NCBI GenBank assembly: GCA_946482335.1
Contig: CAMLRG010000110.1
Coordinates: forward strand, 1 to 17,834
Direction: 5' to 3'
From: an uncultured Duganella sp.
Lineage (GTDB): Bacteria > Pseudomonadota > Gammaproteobacteria > Burkholderiales > Burkholderiaceae
DNA length: 17,834 nt
Both the position numbers and the translations under genes were made by a program. The notes under the pieces were generated by a model. The model was not told where the DNA came from. It saw only the letters and a list, made by a program, of their open reading frames with translations, and searched no databases. Within the stretch, counting starts at the first letter, position 1. Each line of letters starts with the position of its first letter. This document shows, piece by piece, positions 15,738 to 17,834 of this stretch.

Positions 15738-17078
15738 TTACTCGAGGTCAAAAACTGCCATCGATTCGACGTGGGAAGTGTGCGGGAACATGTTCATCAC
15801 GCCGGCTTGCGACAGCTTGTAGCCGGCGCGGTGCACCAGCACGCCGGCGTCGCGCGCCAGGGTCGAGGGCGAGCAGGAGACGTAGACGATGCGCTTTGGC
15901 AGCAGGTCCGGGTGCGTTTCCTTCAGTTCCGCCAGCGCCAGCGACAGGGCCATCGCGCCGTCGCGCGGCGGGTCGATCAGCATGCGGTCGAACTTGCCCA
16001 GGGCGATCAGGTCGTCCTTGGTGATCTCGAACAGGTTGCGGCACTGGAACGTGGTGTGGCCGTCGACGCCGTTGACCTTGGCGTTGCTCAGGGCGCGCTC
16101 GGTCAGCGCGGTCGAGCCTTCGATCCCCACCACTTCGCGCGCCTGGGTCGCCAGCGGCAGCGTGAAGTTGCCCAGGCCGCAGAACAGGTCGGCCACGCGG
16201 TCGTCCTTTTGCACGTCCAGCAGGCGCAGCGCCTTGTGCACCAGCACGCGGTTGATGTGGTGGTTCACCTGGGTGAAGTCGGTCGGCTTGAACGGCATCT
16301 TGATGCCGAATTCCGGCAGCGTGTAATACAGTTCCTTGTCGGCCGGGTAGAACGGGTAGGCGGTGTCCGGGCCTTTGGGCTGCAGCCACCATTGGATCTG
16401 GTACTGGTCGGCGAATGCCTTCAGTTTTTCTTCGTCGCCTTCGCCCAGCGGGACCATGTTGCGCATCACCAGCACGGTATTGTCTTCGCCTACGGCCAGC
16501 TCGATCTGCGGCACCTTGTCGAAGATGGTCAGGGAGTGGATCAGGGCGCGCAGCGGCATCATCATGGCCGAGACGTGCGGCGGCAGGATCTGGCAGCTCT
16601 GGATGTCGGCTACGAAGACCGACTTCTTTTCGTGGAAGCCGACCAGCACCGTGCCTTTTTTGGCGACATAGCGCGAGGACAGGCGCGCGCGGTAGCGGTA
16701 GCCCCAGGTCGGGCCGTACATCGGGCGCATCATGGTGTCGGACTTGACCTTGGACAGGTGCCACAGGTTGTCTTCCAGCACGCGCTGCTTGATCGCCACC
16801 TGGGCCGAGGCTTCCAGGTGCTGCATGGAGCAGCCGCCGCAATAGTCGAAATGCGCGCATTGGGGCTTGACGCGCATCGACGATTCCTGGTGCAGCACCG
16901 TCATGCGGCCCTGCTCCCAGTTTTTCTTCTTGCGCAGCAGCTCGAAACTGACTTTTTCTCCCGGCAGCGCGCCTTCGATGAACACGACCTTGCCGGGCGA
17001 ACCGTCTTCGTTTTCGATGTGGCCAACGCCACGGGCATCCATGTCCAGCGATTTGATTTCGACGATGTTGTCTTGCAT
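15738..17078 (-). CDS. rlmD: RlmD, 23S rRNA m5U1939 methyltransferase
   Basis: This 446-residue SAM-dependent enzyme makes 5-methyluridine at 23S position 1939. It has a TRAM domain (about 1-60). Four cysteines bind a 4Fe-4S cluster: C74, C80, C83 (CAHFDYCGGC) and C162. A central domain leads to the Rossmann methyltransferase domain with DLFCGLGNF (297-305), an FTQVN segment (268-272) and DPPRDG (369-374). The nucleophile is C402 in VSCSPSTLARD and the general base is E438 in HVESM. The Fe-S cysteines separate RlmD from TrmA. It lies downstream of rpoS, with a 157-base gap and its own possible promoter, and converges on the Bax-inhibitor gene. Confidence 0.95.
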   Translation of the reverse strand: MQDNIVEIKSLDMDARGVGHIENEDGSPGKVVFIEGALPGEKVSFELLRKKKNWEQGRMTVLHQESSMRVKPQCAHFDYCGGCSMQHLEASAQVAIKQRVLEDNLWHLSKVKSDTMMRPMYGPTWGYRYRARLSSRYVAKKGTVLVGFHEKKSVFVADIQSCQILPPHVSAMMMPLRALIHSLTIFDKVPQIELAVGEDNTVLVMRNMVPLGEGDEEKLKAFADQYQIQWWLQPKGPDTAYPFYPADKELYYTLPEFGIKMPFKPTDFTQVNHHINRVLVHKALRLLDVQKDDRVADLFCGLGNFTLPLATQAREVVGIEGSTALTERALSNAKVNGVDGHTTFQCRNLFEITKDDLIALGKFDRMLIDPPRDGAMALSLALAELKETHPDLLPKRIVYVSCSPSTLARDAGVLVHRAGYKLSQAGVMNMFPHTSHVESMAVFDLE

Positions 17079-17123
17079 AGCGATTAAGGTTGCAGCCGGC
17101 GCAGGGCGCGCCCAAAGCCCGCT

Positions 17124-17154
17124 ATGATAGCAAAAACCGTCACCCCGGTGTCAG
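17124..17154 (-). promoter_or_regulatory. Candidate rlmD promoter using repeat sequence as -35
   Basis: On the minus strand CTGACA (17154-17149, five of six) lies 19 bases before TATCAT (17129-17124, five of six). The -35 falls inside the distal repeat hairpin and the -10 inside the GCTATGATAGC dyad. The 19-base spacing is long, so the call is weak. Confidence 0.3.
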
Positions 17155-17173
17155 ACCCGAAGGGTCAGACACC
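17147..17173. repeat. Repeat hairpin, mismatched member of doublet B
   Basis: GGTGTCAGACCC (17147-17158), loop GAA, GGGTCAGACACC (17162-17173): a 12-bp stem with one central A-A mismatch, the same defect at the same place as in 1430-1459. On the minus strand a T5 run follows 10 bases later, so it might act as an rpoS terminator. Confidence 0.85.
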
Positions 17174-17196
17174 CGAAACGCGACGTCCGCACGCCA

Positions 17197-17223
17197 GGTG
17201 TCTGACCCGGCGGGTCAGACACC
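17197..17223. repeat. Repeat hairpin, perfect member of doublet B
   Basis: GGTGTCTGACCC (17197-17208), loop GGC, GGGTCAGACACC (17212-17223): a perfect 12-bp stem that begins 12 bases after the rpoS stop codon. This mirrors the perfect hairpin 11 bases after the hflC stop. Confidence 0.88.
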
Positions 17224-17235
17224 GCACTTCCTGGT

Positions 17236-17834
17236 TTACAACAGTGAATCGCGCACCACGCCACGCGCCGCCATCGCCCGCTTCAGCTTGACCAGCGCTT
17301 CCTGCTGGATCTGCCGCACGCGCTCGCGCGTCACGCCCATTTCCTCGGCCAGCGTCTCCAGCGTGGCCGGATCGTCGTTATCGAGCCCGAAGCGGCGCAT
17401 GATGACGATGCGCTGCTTGTCCGGCAGCTTGGTCAGCCAGTCGCGCACCAGCACCGTCATCTCATGGTGCTCGGCCCGCGCATCGGGCGAATCTTCGGAA
17501 TCGCCCGGCAGCATGTCCATCAGCGACGACTGGGGATCGTTATCGAGCGGCGCATCGAGCGAGGTCGCATGCTCGGACAGCGCCAGGATATCCTGCACCT
17601 CCTCCACCGGCCGCCCCACCAGGTCGGCGATATCCTCCGCCGTCGCATCCTTGCCGTTGTGGTGCTGCGCTTCCAGGTGGTATTTCCCGCGCAGGATCTG
17701 GTTCAGTTCACGCACCATGTGCACCGGCAGGCGCACGGTGCGCGCCTGGTTCATGATGGCGCGCTCGATGCTCTGGCGTATCCACCAGGTGGCATAGGTC
17801 GAAAAGCGGAAACCGCGCTCCGGCTCGAATTTGT
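17236..17834 (-). CDS. rpoS: RNA polymerase sigma factor RpoS, C-terminal part
   Basis: The gene enters from the right edge; 198 complete codons are visible. The frame continues upstream of the first internal Met, reading [20 protein letters not shown] and then [16 protein letters not shown], which is sigma region 2.3-2.4 (DNA melting and -10 recognition). Region 3 follows ([20 protein letters not shown]), with the stretch [15 protein letters not shown]. Region 4 (from about [15 protein letters not shown]) carries the helix-turn-helix [31 protein letters not shown] for the -35. The sequence fits the betaproteobacterial RpoS type (general stress and stationary-phase sigma) and not RpoD or RpoH. 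The N-terminus and promoter are outside. A repeat doublet follows its stop by 12 bases. Confidence 0.93.
   Translation of the reverse strand, partial: KFEPERGFRFSTYATWWIRQSIERAIMNQARTVRLPVHMVRELNQILRGKYHLEAQHHNGKDATAEDIADLVGRPVEEVQDILALSEHATSLDAPLDNDPQSSLMDMLPGDSEDSPDARAEHHEMTVLVRDWLTKLPDKQRIVIMRRFGLDNDDPATLETLAEEMGVTRERVRQIQQEALVKLKRAMAARGVVRDSLL

Larger units (their letters stand above)
17079..17235. other. Intergenic region rpoS-rlmD
   Basis: No open reading frame that I can support. It holds repeat doublet B (17147-17223), a T5 run on the minus strand (17136-17132), a GCTATGATAGC dyad (17121-17131) and a possible rlmD promoter. Confidence 0.8.

Noticed and set aside
15669..17087. A 472-codon plus-strand open frame opposite rlmD, starting in the terminator
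   Set aside because: It begins inside the bidirectional terminator and mirrors rlmD codon structure; no family resemblance.

Overview
The window is a GC-rich chromosomal housekeeping block. It most likely comes from a betaproteobacterium of the Burkholderiales, probably Oxalobacteraceae (Massilia/Duganella/Janthinobacterium type). The evidence is gene order and protein family: hfq-hflX-hflK-hflC-hisZ-purA follows ndk-rlmN-pilW-rodZ-ispG-hisS-yfgM-bamB-der, a separate HisZ is present, and the Hfq and RpoS sequences look betaproteobacterial. The genus is an inference from memory and was not tested. I see no mobile element, CRISPR array, tRNA, rRNA, prophage or defence system, and no complete unknown gene.

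Layout. From right to left on the minus strand: the 3' part of rpoS (17236 to the right edge); an intergenic doublet of hairpin repeats; rlmD; a bidirectional terminator; and then the only plus-strand gene, a Bax-inhibitor-1 family membrane protein (14958-15641), divergent from ndk. From ndk leftward the genes are tightly packed on the minus strand: ndk, rlmN, pilW, rodZ, ispG, hisS, yfgM, bamB, der, a 128-base gap, hfq, hflX, hflK, hflC, a 208-base gap with a second hairpin-repeat doublet, hisZ, and the 5' end of purA. No gene-free stretch exceeds about 210 bases.

How the genes fit together. Many products serve translation and the ribosome: RlmN and RlmD (23S rRNA methylation), HisS (tRNA-His charging), Der (50S assembly), HflX (ribosome rescue/splitting) and Hfq (RNA chaperone). 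A second group serves the envelope: BamB (outer-membrane protein assembly), YfgM (periplasmic/SecYEG partner), RodZ (cell shape), PilW (type IV pilus secretin assembly) and HflKC (FtsH regulation). The rest are metabolic: Ndk, IspG, HisZ and PurA. Three junctions (rlmN/pilW, hflK/hflC, hisZ/purA) are TGATG stop-start overlaps, and most other gaps are 5-28 bases, so translational coupling and long polycistronic transcripts are likely.

What deserves a second look: (1) two structurally matching repeat doublets built on a GGGTCAGACCC-type core, each beginning 11-12 bases after a stop codon (hflC and rpoS), each with a perfect hairpin followed by one with a single central A-A mismatch; (2) a natural histidine-rich tail (HDHHHHH after two cysteines) at the end of histidyl-tRNA synthetase, whose His codons lie just before the next gene; (3) a perfect 15-base dyad overlapping a possible -10 box upstream of hisZ; (4) an AAC-repeat next to the hfq ribosome binding site that resembles an Hfq distal-face binding site. 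These are modest signals in an otherwise ordinary core-genome region. I do not claim a new biological system.
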